Positions 7,470 to 16,992 are shown, numbered from the stretch's first letter. The stretch is 64,000 nt of DNA from JAWKTM01 sp041399085 (GCA_041399085.1 JAWKTM010000015.1:62001-126000); one strand, 5' to 3'. Numbers and translations are program-made. The notes: generated by a model not told the origin, from the sequence alone.

Positions 7470-10004
7470 CTACTCCTGCACGGCGTCCGTCAAGCCGATC
7501 CCGCGCAATCGCGACAACAATCCGCAAGCTTCCGCGCCCCCGCCGCAAACATACAGCTTCGTGATGCGACAACGCGGATGGTCCTTGGCGAACGCGGCGA
7601 ACGACCGCTGCAGCTCGCTCGCCAGCTCGTCATATTCGCCTTCGACGGCCGCGAAGTATTTATAGACTCGCGGCGCTTTGGTGGGCGCGTGCTTCAGCTT
7701 CTGGGCTTGCCGAAAGGTCAGATTGAACTGCTTGACCAACGATTTCGTAAGCGTGTTTCCGCCCGTCGCCAAGGTGCGGAACCACACTTGCCGCGGCGTG
7801 CTGACCACGATATTCACGGCGTCCGAACCGACATCCACGATCGCTATCGCCTCGCGGTCTTCGGCCGGAGGCTCGTCGTCCTTTTTCTTCTTCTTCGATT
7901 CTTCGGGCAGCCCGGCGATCAGCCCTTCGGCCAACGCGAAGTTGTGCAGCGCCAAGCAGTCGCTTTGCATCACATCCGGATCCAGCTCGACGGCCGCGAA
8001 CGTCGCCATGCGATTCTTGGCGTCCCACTGCTTCGCCGCCACCACCGTGACGCGGTGAACGTCGCCGCCCAAGTCGGCCACGACCGGCGTCGTCTCATAA
8101 CCGTAATACAACTCTTCTAATGGCACGGGGATTTGGTGCCGCATCTCATAAAGGATCGCGTCGGTCAGCTTTCGTTTCTTCGTATCGGGAATCTGGAAGA
8201 ACCGCCCTAACACACGCTGACCTGGTAGGTTCGCACAGATAACTGTGTCCTTCAGGTCATGACGCGACATCAGCTCTCGTAGAGCTTCTTCCATCATTTC
8301 GCCGCGACGCGTCTCGGCCTCGGGATCGCCCAGCAATCGCGGATAAGGGATGTGCTCGATGGCCTCGAAGTGAACCTCTTCCGTCTTCGCGTCGAACGAC
8401 AGCTTCACGGCTTTCAAAGCCGAACCGCCCAAGTCGATGCCCCACGCGATCTTGTTCTTGGGACCGCGCAACGCGCCGAGCTTCCCCAGCAAACCGGCCT
8501 TCTTTTCCCCCGACAGCAAATTGATCGCGGTCGCGGTCTTCTTCACGCCTTGCAGCGCCAGACCGATTGCCACAAAGAACCGTCCGGGATGTGTGTGCAA
8601 AGTTTCCAACGACACTTGACTCTGAGCGGCAAAGGCTGTGGGCGCGGCCAGCCATACCACTTCGCAACCGAACGGCGACGCTTCGGGCGGCGTCGCCCAG
8701 TCGCGCAAGTGAAGCCGCGAATCCGACGGTCGCTTCGGACGCCGCCGATTCATCCGCTCTAACATCTGTTTGGCATGCTCATTGTCCGGGGCCAGCTTGC
8801 AAAGCTTCTCGCCCAGAGCGATCAGGTTGTCGTCGACCACCGCGGCTCGCCGGATTGCTCGTTCCAGATGAGCCAACTCGGTCGCCGATTCGATCAGCTT
8901 CGCAACCGATTCGTCCTGCATCGAGGGCGGGATCAGCCACAGCTTTTCCAACGCTTCGTCATAGGCGTGCTTGGCCAACCGACGCTTGGCCTTGCGGATG
9001 ATCTTCTCCCGCACTTGGTCGCCGATCGCGCGAACTCGATCGTTGGTTGGATGAAGCGCCAGGAAGTTCTCGATGCGCGACAGAATATCCAGCGCGTCGT
9101 CCTTGGCCACCGCCTCGCGGATCTCTTTCATCAAGGCGTTCGTGACCTGAGCCTTGCCGGCCGCGTCCGCCGCCAACCGCTTCAGCTCGGCCGAACGAAG
9201 CGGTTCGGGGATCTCGTCCGCAACCGCCGCGACCTCCGCGTAACGATGCGTTTCGATCAGCATCGCGCTCCGCTGCACCGCCACGCCGTCGCGCGCTTTC
9301 CATTGTTCCAGCTCGGACGTCCATTGCTCGGCCAGCCGCATGGCCTCCGAGTACGGCGACTTTAGCAACGGATCGCCGGCGCCCTCGACCGCGCGAACGA
9401 ACGCAATCGCTTTCGTCAGCTCGAACGCATCATGCAGCTTCCAACCTTGTTCGATCGCTTCTTGAATTCGCTGAACCCGATCGGCATCCAACGCGGCCAA
9501 GTTATGCCCGCAACCGACACAGAACCGCACCGACAGCGTGATTTCCTTTTCACATTGCGGACAGCGACGAAACAGTGGCGAACCACACGACGCGCAGAAC
9601 TTGCTGAACTCTTCGTTGCCGGCGCCGCAACTCAAACAAGCGTTCGCGGACGACGGGCCGCTCGGATGCGACGCACGGCCGTGGCCATTGCCGTTAGTCC
9701 GACCCACCGAAACGCCCTCGGCGCGTAATGTGGAATCCAACTGAGCCTTGGAATCTCGATTCAACAGCGTCTCGCGAGCCCGATCGATCTCGTTCCCTAG
9801 CGACTGCAGCAAATTCGCGTCGCCGTTGCTACGAAACCGCGACAGCGACCGCCGCTGCCGAGCCGCCGCCGCCTCCACCTCGCTCGGCGGCACCTCACCC
9901 GGTTCAATCATCAACAACTCATAAGGATTCGGCGGCCGTCGCGGAGTCTTAATCTCCAACCACATACGATAAGGATCGAATCCAACGGGGGTTTTGCTAA
10001 TCAT
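7470..10004 (-). CDS. Fusion: planctomycete J-like domain, double zinc ribbon and PilM-type actin-fold ATPase
   Basis: The start is set at ATG 10004 (MISKTPVGFDPY); an open frame extends 19 codons upstream but without support. Three parts are visible. Residues 1-90 carry the FDPYRMWLEI...PPNPYELLMIEP...LLNRDSKAQLD pattern found at the N-terminus of many planctomycete proteins. Around residues 120-170 are two zinc ribbons (CLSCG...CASCG and CPQCE...CVGCG). A long helical region follows. From about residue 520 to the end is a PilM/FtsA-like actin fold with phosphate motifs WGIDLGGSALKAVKL and AIVDVGSDAVNIVV and the adenosine motif YVCGGGAE. PilM links cytoplasm to type IV pilus assembly. No pilN or pilO is adjacent, so the role here is inferred. 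KKKKKDDEPP marks an inserted charged loop. Confidence 0.8.
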   Translation of the reverse strand: MISKTPVGFDPYRMWLEIKTPRRPPNPYELLMIEPGEVPPSEVEAAAARQRRSLSRFRSNGDANLLQSLGNEIDRARETLLNRDSKAQLDSTLRAEGVSVGRTNGNGHGRASHPSGPSSANACLSCGAGNEEFSKFCASCGSPLFRRCPQCEKEITLSVRFCVGCGHNLAALDADRVQRIQEAIEQGWKLHDAFELTKAIAFVRAVEGAGDPLLKSPYSEAMRLAEQWTSELEQWKARDGVAVQRSAMLIETHRYAEVAAVADEIPEPLRSAELKRLAADAAGKAQVTNALMKEIREAVAKDDALDILSRIENFLALHPTNDRVRAIGDQVREKIIRKAKRRLAKHAYDEALEKLWLIPPSMQDESVAKLIESATELAHLERAIRRAAVVDDNLIALGEKLCKLAPDNEHAKQMLERMNRRRPKRPSDSRLHLRDWATPPEASPFGCEVVWLAAPTAFAAQSQVSLETLHTHPGRFFVAIGLALQGVKKTATAINLLSGEKKAGLLGKLGALRGPKNKIAWGIDLGGSALKAVKLSFDAKTEEVHFEAIEHIPYPRLLGDPEAETRRGEMMEEALRELMSRHDLKDTVICANLPGQRVLGRFFQIPDTKKRKLTDAILYEMRHQIPVPLEELYYGYETTPVVADLGGDVHRVTVVAAKQWDAKNRMATFAAVELDPDVMQSDCLALHNFALAEGLIAGLPEESKKKKKDDEPPAEDREAIAIVDVGSDAVNIVVSTPRQVWFRTLATGGNTLTKSLVKQFNLTFRQAQKLKHAPTKAPRVYKYFAAVEGEYDELASELQRSFAAFAKDHPRCRITKLYVCGGGAEACGLLSRLRGIGLTDAVQE

Positions 10005-10341
10005 GAAAACATCATGTGGGACACGAGATGGATGAACGGGCGCGAGTGACCCATCGTGCATCAGCCCACGACGCTCGTGGCGAAGGAGACGTGGCCATTA
10101 TTGTATGGCATCGTCGAATTCCCGAGGCCGCCGTCTAAACGCATGCTGTCAAGACACAAGCTTGGATCACTAATCGAGCCGCGCTTCGCGAACAACTCGC
10201 TCGCGCGGGCTCACTAAACGACCGCCAGCATAATGAAGAAACGAATTGCCATCCGTCCCGCACTGCCAATGTTCACACAAGCTTAATGGGGTATTAACGA
10301 AAAGCACGCAAATGCGGTTGCTCGCCCCAATTCGAGTAACT
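10005..10341. other. Intergenic region upstream of the PilM fusion gene
   Basis: No gene is seen in these 337 bases. An imperfect inverted repeat (GAGCC at 10176-10180 against GGCTC at 10208-10212, with GC-rich flanks) could end transcription of the minus-strand DUF1573 gene. The promoter of the PilM fusion gene should also lie here, but no clear -35/-10 pair was found. Confidence 0.4.
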
Positions 10342-11592
10342 TCACTTCATTACGGAGAATGTAATCTTGAGGCGGAGAGATTGGATCCTCGCATGATCGA
10401 ATTCCACGAGGACTTCTCCCGGCGTTGCTTCGCTGTAGGAGCAGGGCGGAGCATTAGGCGGTACCTTGATCTCCAGTCGGTAAAGACCCATCGCGCCGCC
10501 TGTTTTGTGTGGCGCGAATGAAGCCTGCAGAAAGCTGGGAAACGTACGGACGCGCACTGCATCCAAGGCGGGTGCTTCGTCTCGTACTTTTACCGTGAGC
10601 GATGCCTCAGCTCCATCTCCCTCTGCAATTCTTCCGAGATCTACGACCCCGTTGGCATCGATCGCCTCCCCGTAGACCGTGAGTCGCCCCGCCGCACTGG
10701 CACGTACGGGTATCTCGACGTGCCACGGTTCCGTCGAACCAGTCTCATTGGGAGCTACCGGCAGCACGGTCAGACGCACCCGTCCGTTTACCGACCTGCC
10801 GCTTGCCGGCATGGGCGGGGCGACAATCTTCAACGTTGCCGAGGACCGAATTGCGTCTCCGAATGATTGGCTTGAATCGTGAATAATCTCCCATCCAAAT
10901 TCTGGGAGATCGATCAGTTGTACATCAGTAACGGAGAACGCCTCCCAGATCTCACTATAAAGCAAAACGTCGACTTCCTTCTCACGTCCCGGTACTAAAT
11001 CATGAAGAATCACTCCCTGTTCAGGCTTCGTCGCGAACAAGACGCGCACTTTCCCTTCAATATGAAATGTCAATTCGGGAAGATGTGGGTCGTTCGTGTA
11101 GACCGTTGCGCTGTGTCCGAAATAGGTGCTGTGATCCGGTGTCGTCCATTCCAGCGTAACTTCGCCAACTTCGCCCGGTTCGATTTCATGAGCCGCGACC
11201 TCGCTCAGCGTGCATTTGCATGTGGTTTCTCCAGCCTTCAATCGAAGCGGGGCGTCGCCTTCGTTGCGAACGCTAAATGTATGAGTAGCCACGGCATTCG
11301 GGTTGAGTGTCCCAAAGTGAAATCGAGTGACCTCCGCAACGGCTTGGGGATGCGAAGACCGGCTTGCCGGGGCAGTCCTAGCTGTTGCGATGTGGTTATT
11401 TGTACCGCCTGAAAGCTGTTCAGGCACAACGGGTAGAGTCTGCGCGACGACCCGCCCATTCTGGGACACAAAACGAATGCCTGCTGGTTGCGAAGGATGG
11501 TGAAACACAAACTCCGTACTGCCAATTAGAACATTGGAAACAACAGCGACGAGAAGAAAGAAAGCAACGGCCCAAACCATTAACCTGTGCAC
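10342..11592 (-). CDS. Membrane-anchored DUF1573 protein
   Basis: The product is up to 416 residues. GTG at 11592 or the in-frame ATG at 11580 could start it; both precede a single hydrophobic segment (MVWAVAFFLLVAVVSNVLIG) that anchors or exports the chain. The DUF1573 core is clear: HFGTLNPNAVATHTFSVRNEGDAPL, then the Cys-containing GETTCKCTLSEV, then EPGEVGEVTLEW and the ASH-like FGHSATVYTNDP. Two further immunoglobulin-like segments follow. In planctomycetes and Bacteroidetes these proteins sit outside the inner membrane; their ligand is unknown. The CKC pair is conserved in the family. The gene lies downstream of a DUF1559 pseudopilin gene on the same strand, a common arrangement in this phylum. 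Confidence 0.85.
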   Translation of the reverse strand: MHRLMVWAVAFFLLVAVVSNVLIGSTEFVFHHPSQPAGIRFVSQNGRVVAQTLPVVPEQLSGGTNNHIATARTAPASRSSHPQAVAEVTRFHFGTLNPNAVATHTFSVRNEGDAPLRLKAGETTCKCTLSEVAAHEIEPGEVGEVTLEWTTPDHSTYFGHSATVYTNDPHLPELTFHIEGKVRVLFATKPEQGVILHDLVPGREKEVDVLLYSEIWEAFSVTDVQLIDLPEFGWEIIHDSSQSFGDAIRSSATLKIVAPPMPASGRSVNGRVRLTVLPVAPNETGSTEPWHVEIPVRASAAGRLTVYGEAIDANGVVDLGRIAEGDGAEASLTVKVRDEAPALDAVRVRTFPSFLQASFAPHKTGGAMGLYRLEIKVPPNAPPCSYSEATPGEVLVEFDHARIQSLRLKITFSVMK

Positions 11593-11718
11593 GGTGTGAA
11601 TACCTTTTCTTCGGACAATTATTTCTTAGGGCGAGATCATATCGCAAGGGGGCGGATGGCTGCCGAGGCCACCCGCCCCTTAACTGAAAACGCCTGCAAC
11701 GTCGTCAATCTCGCACGA

Positions 11719-12990
11719 CTAGTTGGCTTCAAACTTGTGGTGCTTCTGGAAGTTCTGCAGGAAGATGCCGTTGAAGATTTCCGTCGGCGGCAACTCAATA
11801 GTACCGTCACGGTATCCGATTTCGGCATAGTCGCTTTCTGTCAAGCCAGTTGCGACGGGAAAGCCAGGGTTCAGGAACTTGTCGTTATTCAGATCCGTGA
11901 ACTGCTTTACGCTTCCATCCGCCATGAGAATGTTGACCGAGCCATTCTTGCCGCCGCCGTGAGCGGCGTACCAGTCACGCGTGTCTTGCAAGAATGTGCC
12001 ATTAGCTGCGGTAGGGATGATTTGCGCCTTGGTCAATTCGACTTCGATCTGACTCGCCAAGGTCGTTCCGGCCGGATTCATCAGTTCGATCCGGTCGGAT
12101 CCATTGTAAAACGCCGGCCCGTCGTTAAAAGCTTCGCACAGCAACTCACCAGCCACCATAAACTCGCGGTGCTCGCCATTGTTGCCATAGTTTTGAAAGC
12201 CGGACATGCCATACTTCAGATCCTGAGCCAATACGGCCTCGTGAATATCACCAGGAGCTCCATCGCCGAGTAGAGCGACGTTCGACGCGACGACAGGCCC
12301 AGTCTCCAACAGACGTTGACGAAGCGGTCCGACCGCGTTACCGAGATCCTTTAAGCCTTTGTTCGTGCCCGAGGTTACACCTTGGGTTACGATCTCCGTT
12401 CCGTTGTAAGAAACCTTTGGGCCGCTACGAACGAGGTGCCAACCAGCGGCGTAGTTCGTGTTATAACCGTTGGCGATCAGGTAACGCGCGGTCAGTTCTG
12501 CGCGAGCGTCCGTATTGGCTGCGGATCCGCCATAGACGGCACCGGATACGGTGATCCCGTTCCAGTCAGCCGCGCCGCAGATGCCATCGTTCTGGCGTTC
12601 GACGGGTGCAGCTGACGCCGAGGTGCTGGCGGTTGACTTTCCTAGGAAGTCGTTCAGCTTTTCCGGTCCCCGCAGCGGGTTCGACGGACAGAGTTGCTCT
12701 TGACCATTGGCCGCGTTGATATTGACGATATCGGCAACCCAACCCCAGGTATCCATACAGCCATCGCGGGTATTGTCCCAAGCGCCACTGCAGAAGCGGC
12801 CCTGAGGATCCTTCTCCGCAAACATATGCATCGCCAAACCAATTTGGCGCAGGTTGTTCTTGCATTGTGAATTTCGAGCCGCTTCGCGAGCGCGCGAGAC
12901 GGCGGGCAACAGCAGGGCGATCAAGATACCGATGATGGCGATCACCACCAACAGCTCGATCAGCGTAAAACCAGACTTACGAACCTTCAT
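11719..12990 (-). CDS. DUF1559 type II pseudopilin-like protein (first copy)
   Basis: ATG at 12990 is preceded by GGAG with 8 bases spacing. The 423-residue product opens with a prepilin leader, MKVRKSG, and the methylation/cleavage sequence FTLIELLVVIAIIGILIALL, so a type IV prepilin peptidase should cut before Phe8. The DUF1559 body follows, with AVSRAREAARNSQCKNNLRQ and the C-terminal H-X9-DG signature (HGGGKNGSVNILMADGSVK). These proteins are greatly expanded in planctomycetes and are secreted pseudopilin-like surface proteins; individual functions are mostly unknown. The next gene upstream is a paralogue. Confidence 0.92.
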   Translation of the reverse strand: MKVRKSGFTLIELLVVIAIIGILIALLLPAVSRAREAARNSQCKNNLRQIGLAMHMFAEKDPQGRFCSGAWDNTRDGCMDTWGWVADIVNINAANGQEQLCPSNPLRGPEKLNDFLGKSTASTSASAAPVERQNDGICGAADWNGITVSGAVYGGSAANTDARAELTARYLIANGYNTNYAAGWHLVRSGPKVSYNGTEIVTQGVTSGTNKGLKDLGNAVGPLRQRLLETGPVVASNVALLGDGAPGDIHEAVLAQDLKYGMSGFQNYGNNGEHREFMVAGELLCEAFNDGPAFYNGSDRIELMNPAGTTLASQIEVELTKAQIIPTAANGTFLQDTRDWYAAHGGGKNGSVNILMADGSVKQFTDLNNDKFLNPGFPVATGLTESDYAEIGYRDGTIELPPTEIFNGIFLQNFQKHHKFEAN

Positions 12991-13270
12991 TGTTCAAACT
13001 CCAAAAAACGAAAATGGGAAATGTGTCGGGGCGGTTAATATTGTGTGTTGACTAACTGCCCCTCGTGGGTGTACCATTCAGCCACTGAACTCAAGCGACC
13101 TTCGTCGCCTCGCCGCCGCGTCTCACTCACGCGGCGGTTTTCATTGATACTGTGCTTCGTTCGACTCGAGTTGCTTCAACTTGTCTTGCTTCGATTCCAC
13201 TCGTCGGTCGAATCTCTCTTGCACCCCCTTTCTAACCGTTTCGGCCAGTCAGCTAAGAATCGAATCTGCC

Positions 13271-14440
13271 CTAGAAGCGGACCTTATCGGCGAGCGACCA
13301 TTGGCTTTCCATTTGGTCGAGCGTGACTTCGACCTTGTCGGACGCGAATCCGGAAGCGGCGCTAGCCGGGAATCCATTGTTTAGATAACCGTCGCCATTG
13401 GTGTCCGAAAAATTGCGGACGCTGCCATCGGCGAACAGGATATTGACCGTGCCACGGTGCAATGGCGCGAAGCCGCGATAGTCTTGCAGCGTGTTATTGT
13501 TCCATACGGCCCACCACGTACTCTTGGGCGTCGGGCTTGAGAATCCCGACGGCACCGTCAAGGTCGCCTTGAGCACGGGGCCTTGCGTGAACGAGAGCGA
13601 AACCATTTCTCCCGATACCACATCTCCCAATTGCTGAGCGAGAATGCCATTGGTCGTGCCGTCGCCTAACAGCGGCACGAAACTGGCCCCCATCACCGAA
13701 CGGCCCAGTCGATTCTGATTCAATGGGCCCAGTGTGGAATTGCGACTTCGCAAATCCGATCCGCAGCCGCTGATCTGCGGGTGCAAATTGCCATCCGTGG
13801 TCAGGGTTACGCCGGACCGAACTAAGAACCAACTGGCGGTGTAGTTGGTGTTGTAATGGCGGTTGTAGATTTCGTCTTCGATAAACTTCCGGCGGGCTTC
13901 GCTGCCGGGTGTATAAGTCGCCGCGCCGTTCAACAGCTTGCGACAGGCGTTTAGAATCGGAGTCCCATCCGGCGCTAGCGTTCCGGTATCGCCGTAATAA
14001 GGGATATTGCAAGGACTCGGTTCTGGCATCGTCGACATATCGGCGTTAAACATATTGTTCAACGCCTCACTCACCTGTGCCGGACTGGACGGGCACAGCA
14101 TCTCGCCCACGGGAACTTCCATGTTTACCAGATCGGCAACCCATCCAATTTCGGTGACACAGCCGTCTCGTTGCCAATCAAAGGCCCCGGTGCAGAACTG
14201 TCCGTTCTTGAGTTCCGCGTGAGCGGCCAAACCAATCCCGAACTGCCTCAGATTGCTGCCGCAAACTGCCTTGCGCCCGGATTCCCGAGCCAGATGAACG
14301 GCCGGCAAGAGAATGGCGACTAACATCCCAATAATGGAAATGACCACCAACAACTCGACCAGCGTAAAACCGCCAGAGACTTTTCGCGGTCGGTCCGCTG
14401 AACTCTTTTCGCGTGACGACGTATGACTCATGTGGGTCAC
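13271..14440 (-). CDS. DUF1559 type II pseudopilin-like protein (second copy)
   Basis: A GTG at 14440 has AGGA five bases upstream and is preferred; ATG at 14431 is the alternative. The leader is longer than usual (about 23 residues, with RKVSGG before the cleavage point) and is followed by FTLVELLVVISIIGMLVAIL. The DUF1559 core shows HLARESGRKAVCGSNLRQ, YNTNYTASWFLVRSG and the terminal H-X9-DG (HRGTVNILFADGSVRNFSD). The YNTNY.A.W.LVRSG block is shared closely with the first copy (11719-12990), so the two are paralogues of one subfamily. About 280 bases separate them, with no gene seen in the gap. Confidence 0.92.
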   Translation of the reverse strand: MTHMSHTSSREKSSADRPRKVSGGFTLVELLVVISIIGMLVAILLPAVHLARESGRKAVCGSNLRQFGIGLAAHAELKNGQFCTGAFDWQRDGCVTEIGWVADLVNMEVPVGEMLCPSSPAQVSEALNNMFNADMSTMPEPSPCNIPYYGDTGTLAPDGTPILNACRKLLNGAATYTPGSEARRKFIEDEIYNRHYNTNYTASWFLVRSGVTLTTDGNLHPQISGCGSDLRSRNSTLGPLNQNRLGRSVMGASFVPLLGDGTTNGILAQQLGDVVSGEMVSLSFTQGPVLKATLTVPSGFSSPTPKSTWWAVWNNNTLQDYRGFAPLHRGTVNILFADGSVRNFSDTNGDGYLNNGFPASAASGFASDKVEVTLDQMESQWSLADKVRF

Positions 14441-14755
14441 TTATTTCCTGTTGGAGTGCCAGGGCGGGAATCGGGCACAGGCGGGTGTTTCTCATTCGTT
14501 TCGGTCGCCAGTGTGATGCACGCAGTTAAAGATCAAGTGACCCAATCGTTAACTTGACGTTAGCGTCGCGTGAGAAGTCGCCCAGGGGTTTCGTGAAGGC
14601 TTCGTGAATTTGAACGCCGTGCCTCGTGGACTTGGCAAGCACGATTGGCGAACAGCGGCAGCGGCGAGTATCGTGGTCGCCAAGCCGTCGGCGACGATGG
14701 CTTTATGAGAAGAATGAAGCCGTCCACGCTCACGCTTGCTGTATAGGATCGCCCC
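14441..14755. other. Divergent intergenic region
   Basis: No gene is evident between the minus-strand pseudopilin gene and the plus-strand phosphatase gene. The region should hold both promoters. It contains short direct repetition (CGTGAAGGCTTCGTGAA near 14585-14605) but no recognised operator. Confidence 0.4.
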
Positions 14756-15208
14756 ATGTCCAAAACGCACGTCTTGTTTCTCTGCACCGGCAATTCCTGT
14801 CGCAGCCAGATGGCCGAAGGCTGGGCGCGGCATCTGTTGGGCGATGCGATCGAAGCGTATTCGGCCGGCATCGAAGCGCACGGCATGAACCCCAACGCGG
14901 TTCGCGTGATGCAAGAGGCGGGCGTCGATATCACGGGGCAATCGTCGAAGCTGGCCGATTCGCTGGCCGGAGTGCCGCTCGACTTGGTCATCACGGTCTG
15001 CGGCCACGCCGACGAACACTGCCCGACGTTTCTCTCGCGAGCCAAAGTGGTTCACGTTGGCTTCGACGATCCGCCCAAGCTGGCCAAGACGGCGGCGACC
15101 GAAGAAGAAGCGCTACAGCACTATCGCCGCGTGCGTGACGAGATTCGCGACTTTGTCCAGTCGCGGCTGGCCGATCTCGCGGCCGCGGCCAAGTCGCCGA
15201 CGCCTTAA
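14756..15208 (+). CDS. arsC: Thioredoxin-coupled arsenate reductase (ArsC, LMW phosphatase fold)
   Basis: The 150-residue product has the low-molecular-weight tyrosine phosphatase P-loop at its start (VLFLCTGNSCRSQMAEG), with catalytic Cys about residue 11 and Arg six residues later. ITVCGHADEHCP supplies the second and third cysteines that thioredoxin-linked arsenate reductases use in a disulfide relay, and HVGFDDPPKL matches the DP-containing acid loop of this ArsC family. The enzyme reduces arsenate to arsenite in the cytoplasm for export. No arsenite pump or ArsR regulator is beside it. The three cysteines favour arsenate reductase over a plain phosphatase. Confidence 0.88.
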   Translation: MSKTHVLFLCTGNSCRSQMAEGWARHLLGDAIEAYSAGIEAHGMNPNAVRVMQEAGVDITGQSSKLADSLAGVPLDLVITVCGHADEHCPTFLSRAKVVHVGFDDPPKLAKTAATEEEALQHYRRVRDEIRDFVQSRLADLAAAAKSPTP

Positions 15209-15219
15209 TGAAAAGAAAT

Positions 15220-15244
15220 GGGCCTCGCCGTGCGGACGAGGCCC
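15220..15244. terminator. Bidirectional terminator
   Basis: GGGCCTCG (15220-15227) and CGAGGCCC (15237-15244) form a perfect 8-base stem with a 9-base loop, between the convergent arsC gene and the minus-strand gene ending at 15287. On the minus strand it is followed by ATTTCTTTT. Confidence 0.8.
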
Positions 15245-15286
15245 GAGTTTGTGTTCGATTGTTTTCGCCCGCGTCGGCCGGCGAAG

Positions 15287-16231
15287 CTAGAACGGCGACT
15301 CTTCCGACGACGGCGCCATGGCCAGTTCCTTCAGTGCGTCGAGGCTGGCCAGCAGATCATCGCGCGAGATCTCTTTCCAGCCATCCAGCTTGTGACGCAA
15401 GATCGCCAGCTTGAAGTGCTCGAACGCTTCGGCCAGATCATCGGGCAGCTCGCTCAAGTTCTCGAACGGCCGCACGAACGTGACCGATTCGTCCTCGTCG
15501 TCGCTGGCAATCGCGGCGCTGTCGGAATCGCGGCGAGCGACCTTGGCGGCCGGTTCGCTGCCGTCCTCGTCGCCGAAATCCGGGCCTTCGGGCAGCGGGC
15601 CGCTTTGCACTTCGCCATACGACGGCGTCAACGTCCGCGAGCCCGGCTGCTCGTTCAACGCCGGCTCGAAATCCTCGTCCAGTTCGCCCGACACAATCTC
15701 GTTGTCGTCCGGCGCCGGCGTCGACCCGCCGTCCACGGTCTCCCAGCGCTGGCGGCGCATCTGCGACACCGACCAATTCGATTGCACGGCGCCTTCGAGC
15801 CACATCTCGGCGTCTTCCCAATCCAAAGCCGCCTGGAAATGGCTCCAGTACAGTCCTTCGTAAGTCGCGCTGACCGAGCCGAACCGCTGATACACGCGAC
15901 GCAACCGTCCGACGTGCTGGCCGGTCACGCCGCCCACGCGTCGCGCCCAAGCCTCGTCGGAGTACTCGGCGACCGGAGCATCGGCGGCGATCAACGCCTC
16001 GCGCCACTGCAAGATGATCGCCCCCTTCTCCCAGTTCGTGGTGCTGACCAATTGGTTCCAGCGGCCGACATAGGGCTGCGAAGTCTCGTCCAATTCGGCA
16101 ATCAAAGCCGGGTCGTCGAGCCCGTCGATCGGCTGGTTTGGCCCGTCGATCGGTTGCTCGGGCGAGTCGGTCATTTCTTCGATCGAGTCCAGCGATTCGT
16201 CAATCATGTTGTCAAACGCGGAGTCTTCCAT
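15287..16231 (-). CDS. Acidic hypothetical protein (314 aa)
   Basis: The start is ATG 16231 (MEDSAFDNMIDESLDS); an open frame runs further upstream through unlikely sequence and is not used. The product is strongly acidic at both ends. It has a repeated PEQPIDGPNQPIDG element near residue 25, a folded-looking middle with many Trp (YVGRWNQLVSTTNWEKG, LYWSHFQAALDWEDAEMWL), a disordered Asp/Glu/Pro linker and a helical C-terminus (DDLAEAFEHFKLAILRHKLDGW). No enzyme motif, signal or membrane segment is seen. It resembles conserved planctomycete hypothetical proteins with a Trp-rich core, but I cannot assign a function. Confidence 0.75.
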   Translation of the reverse strand: MEDSAFDNMIDESLDSIEEMTDSPEQPIDGPNQPIDGLDDPALIAELDETSQPYVGRWNQLVSTTNWEKGAIILQWREALIAADAPVAEYSDEAWARRVGGVTGQHVGRLRRVYQRFGSVSATYEGLYWSHFQAALDWEDAEMWLEGAVQSNWSVSQMRRQRWETVDGGSTPAPDDNEIVSGELDEDFEPALNEQPGSRTLTPSYGEVQSGPLPEGPDFGDEDGSEPAAKVARRDSDSAAIASDDEDESVTFVRPFENLSELPDDLAEAFEHFKLAILRHKLDGWKEISRDDLLASLDALKELAMAPSSEESPF

Positions 16232-16684
16232 GCGGTGTAATCCTGTGAGCGGGTGAAAAACGGTGGGCGATCGGCACGCGGCGAATCCGGGCAACATCTC
16301 GTTGCTATGCGCCGGGCGGCGGCAAAGTTCTACGAGGCCGGGCGGACGCAAATCGTCGCGTGGGCACTCGTTGCCGGCGAGTGTCCCAACATAACGCGGT
16401 TCGCATCGACCGACAGTCGCAACCGGGCCAGTCGCGGCAAGCCAAGAGCTGACAACCGGTTCGGACAACCGTCGGCCGCTGGGCTGCCGGGGAAAAGGTG
16501 TCGACAAGGCCGCCCTTGGATCGGCATGTCGCCCTGCTTCGCCGCCGCCGCCGAGTTCGCACTTTTTTCACCGACCCGCGATACGATCCGGCCAAACGGC
16601 AAAGCTTCGCGCCGAACGCAACGAATGACTCTCTCGATTATGCTGCAAAGCCAAAGTGGTGAATCGTCAGGCGACCGGCAGATC

Positions 16685-16776
16685 AAAATACAAGCACGAA
16701 GCGCCAGCGAGTGTGTCGGCAACTCACCCACTCGCTCACTCACTCACTTGCTTGCGCTGCGTGCTCGTATGTTTTT
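16685..16776. repeat. REP-like element A, paired inverted arms
   Basis: A left arm (AAATACAAGCACGAAGCGCC...) and a right arm (ACTTGCTTGCGCTGCGTGCT...) are imperfect inverted copies of each other, separated by about 30 bases containing several CTCACT repeats. The same arms appear at 2900-2967, 4414-4476 and 16911-16992. Confidence 0.8.
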
Positions 16777-16792
16777 ACACGCGCTCGGCGAA

Positions 16793-16888
16793 GGTCTCCC
16801 GACCTCGCCGAAACCGCCGACCGCAGGTCTCCCGGCTTTGAAGAGGCAGGAGACCTGCGGTCGATCGAATGTGCGGGGTCGGGAGACC
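16793..16888. repeat. Nested palindrome with two perfect inverted repeats
   Basis: The outer arms are GGTCTCCCGACC (16793-16804) and GGTCGGGAGACC (16877-16888). Inside them GACCGCAGGTCTCC (16819-16832) pairs perfectly with GGAGACCTGCGGTC (16849-16862). All four arms share the core GGTCTCC or its complement. The block lies exactly between REP-like elements A and B. Confidence 0.85.
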
Positions 16889-16910
16889 CGCGCACAACGC
16901 GCAACAGATC

Positions 16911-16992
16911 AACATAAGCACGACGCGCCCAGCGGGTGTGTACGAAACTCACCGACCCACTCACTTGCTTTATGCGTGCTCGTATGCTCTTA
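16911..16992. repeat. REP-like element B, paired inverted arms
   Basis: The left arm (ACATAAGCACGACGCGCCCA) and right arm (CACTTGCTTTATGCGTGCTC) are imperfect inverted copies like those of element A. It ends about 40 bases before the sigma-factor remnant. Confidence 0.75.

Noticed and set aside
16685..16992. Insertion sequence or MITE with target-site duplication
   Set aside because: The paired arms look like REP elements; I could not find a matching short direct duplication at the borders or any transposase sequence.
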